Assembly (NCBI GenBank): GCA_902491915.1
Contig: CABUJL010000098.1
Coordinates: 1-6,639, forward strand
Length of the DNA stretch: 6,639 bases
From: an uncultured Collinsella sp.
GTDB lineage: Bacteria; Actinomycetota; Coriobacteriia; Coriobacteriales; Coriobacteriaceae
Reading direction: 5' to 3'
Within the stretch, counting starts at the first letter, position 1, and every line of letters starts with the position of its first letter. The position numbers and the translations under genes are program-made. This document shows positions 6,360 to 6,639 of this stretch, in pieces. The notes beneath the pieces were generated by a model. The model was not told the DNA's origin and did no database searches. It saw only the letters and a list, made by a program, of their open reading frames with translations.

Positions 6360-6639
6360 CTATGCTCCTAGCGTATCTTGCGAAGCATCGCCCAGGTGCT
6401 CCGTCAATGCTGAATTCTGCAGCTGCTCAAGCTCATCTAAAACAGAGCGAGCCTCTTTAAATGTCTGCGCTACGCGTTTCTTGGTACTCACCTTTTCCTC
6501 TTTTGGCTTAGGCCGAGCATCTTCGGTAATCGCGATGGCATTCGCAACGGCTAAGTCTCCTGTAAGCGTAATGGAAAGAGCGACCTCAACAACACCAAGC
6601 TCATGAGCGATCTCGAGTGCACGGCCCGAAAGCAGCGCC
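6360..6639 (-). CDS. acpS: Holo-[acyl-carrier-protein] synthase, C-terminal part (5' end outside window)
   Basis: AcpS transfers 4'-phosphopantetheine from CoA to the conserved serine of acyl carrier protein, a cytoplasmic step needed for fatty acid synthesis. Only the last 92 codons are visible; the start lies beyond the right edge. The segment GRALEIAHELGV followed by VEVALSITLTGDLAVANAIA matches the last helix and strand pair of AcpS (E. coli has a comparable LHVTLTDERHYACATVI-type ending, from memory). The N-terminal metal- and CoA-binding motifs are not in the window. After the usual end point there are about 52 extra residues (encoded at 6363-6518), rich in K, E, R and Q, which most AcpS proteins of about 120-130 residues lack. 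The stop TAG directly abuts the nnr ATG with no gap, and the nnr ribosome binding site lies inside this gene. Position upstream of nnr and alr supports the call, because this order is common in actinobacteria. Confidence 0.85.
   Translation of the reverse strand, partial: ALLSGRALEIAHELGVVEVALSITLTGDLAVANAIAITEDARPKPKEEKVSTKKRVAQTFKEARSVLDELEQLQNSALTEHLGDASQDTLGA
6365..6369 (-). promoter_or_regulatory. Ribosome binding site for nnr
   Basis: AGGAG on the minus strand, 5 nt before the nnr ATG at 6359. It lies within the last codons of acpS, and the acpS stop TAG sits in the spacer, so termination of acpS and initiation of nnr take place at the same spot. This supports 6359 as the start. Confidence 0.8.

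Noticed and set aside
1..6639. Mobile element, CRISPR array, toxin-antitoxin or defence system
   Set aside because: All coding capacity is taken by six conserved housekeeping genes with gaps of 12 nt or less, and no repeats, integrase or transposase motifs are present.

Overview
The window is a stretch of bacterial chromosome carrying one tightly packed, all minus-strand housekeeping operon. Read in the direction of transcription (high to low coordinates) it contains: the 3' part of acpS, a fused NAD(P)HX epimerase/dehydratase (nnr), alanine racemase (alr), a family 4 [4Fe-4S] uracil-DNA glycosylase (udg), tsaE, and a single 794-codon gene that fuses TsaB, a RimI-type acetyltransferase and TsaD. 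Intergenic gaps run from 0 to 12 nt, and the last pair overlaps, so nearly every base between 76 and 6639 is coding. Only about 75 nt at the left edge lie outside a recognised gene.

The order acpS - nnr - alr - (udg) - tsaE - tsaB - rimI - tsaD resembles the gene order I know from actinobacteria. The GC-rich composition, the three-way TsaB-RimI-TsaD fusion and the interposed family 4 UDG suggest the class Coriobacteriia, perhaps a Collinsella-like gut actinobacterium. This is inference from recall; no search was run.

The genes serve several basic needs. AcpS activates acyl carrier protein. Nnr repairs hydrated NAD(P)H. Alr makes D-alanine for peptidoglycan. Udg removes uracil from DNA. TsaE, TsaB and TsaD together transfer the threonylcarbamoyl group to A37 of ANN-decoding tRNAs (t6A), and RimI-type enzymes acetylate the N-terminus of ribosomal protein S18. 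No mobile element, CRISPR array, RNA gene, prophage or defence system is visible. I do not see an undescribed system. The points worth a second look are the triple fusion, loss of the usual carbamylated lysine in Alr, an unusual charged C-terminal tail on AcpS, and an atypical P-loop in TsaE.

Translation starts: nnr, udg and tsaE each have AGGAG exactly 5 nt before ATG. The fusion gene has AAGG 9 nt before ATG. alr has no clear ribosome binding site and starts 2 nt after the nnr stop, which suggests translational coupling.
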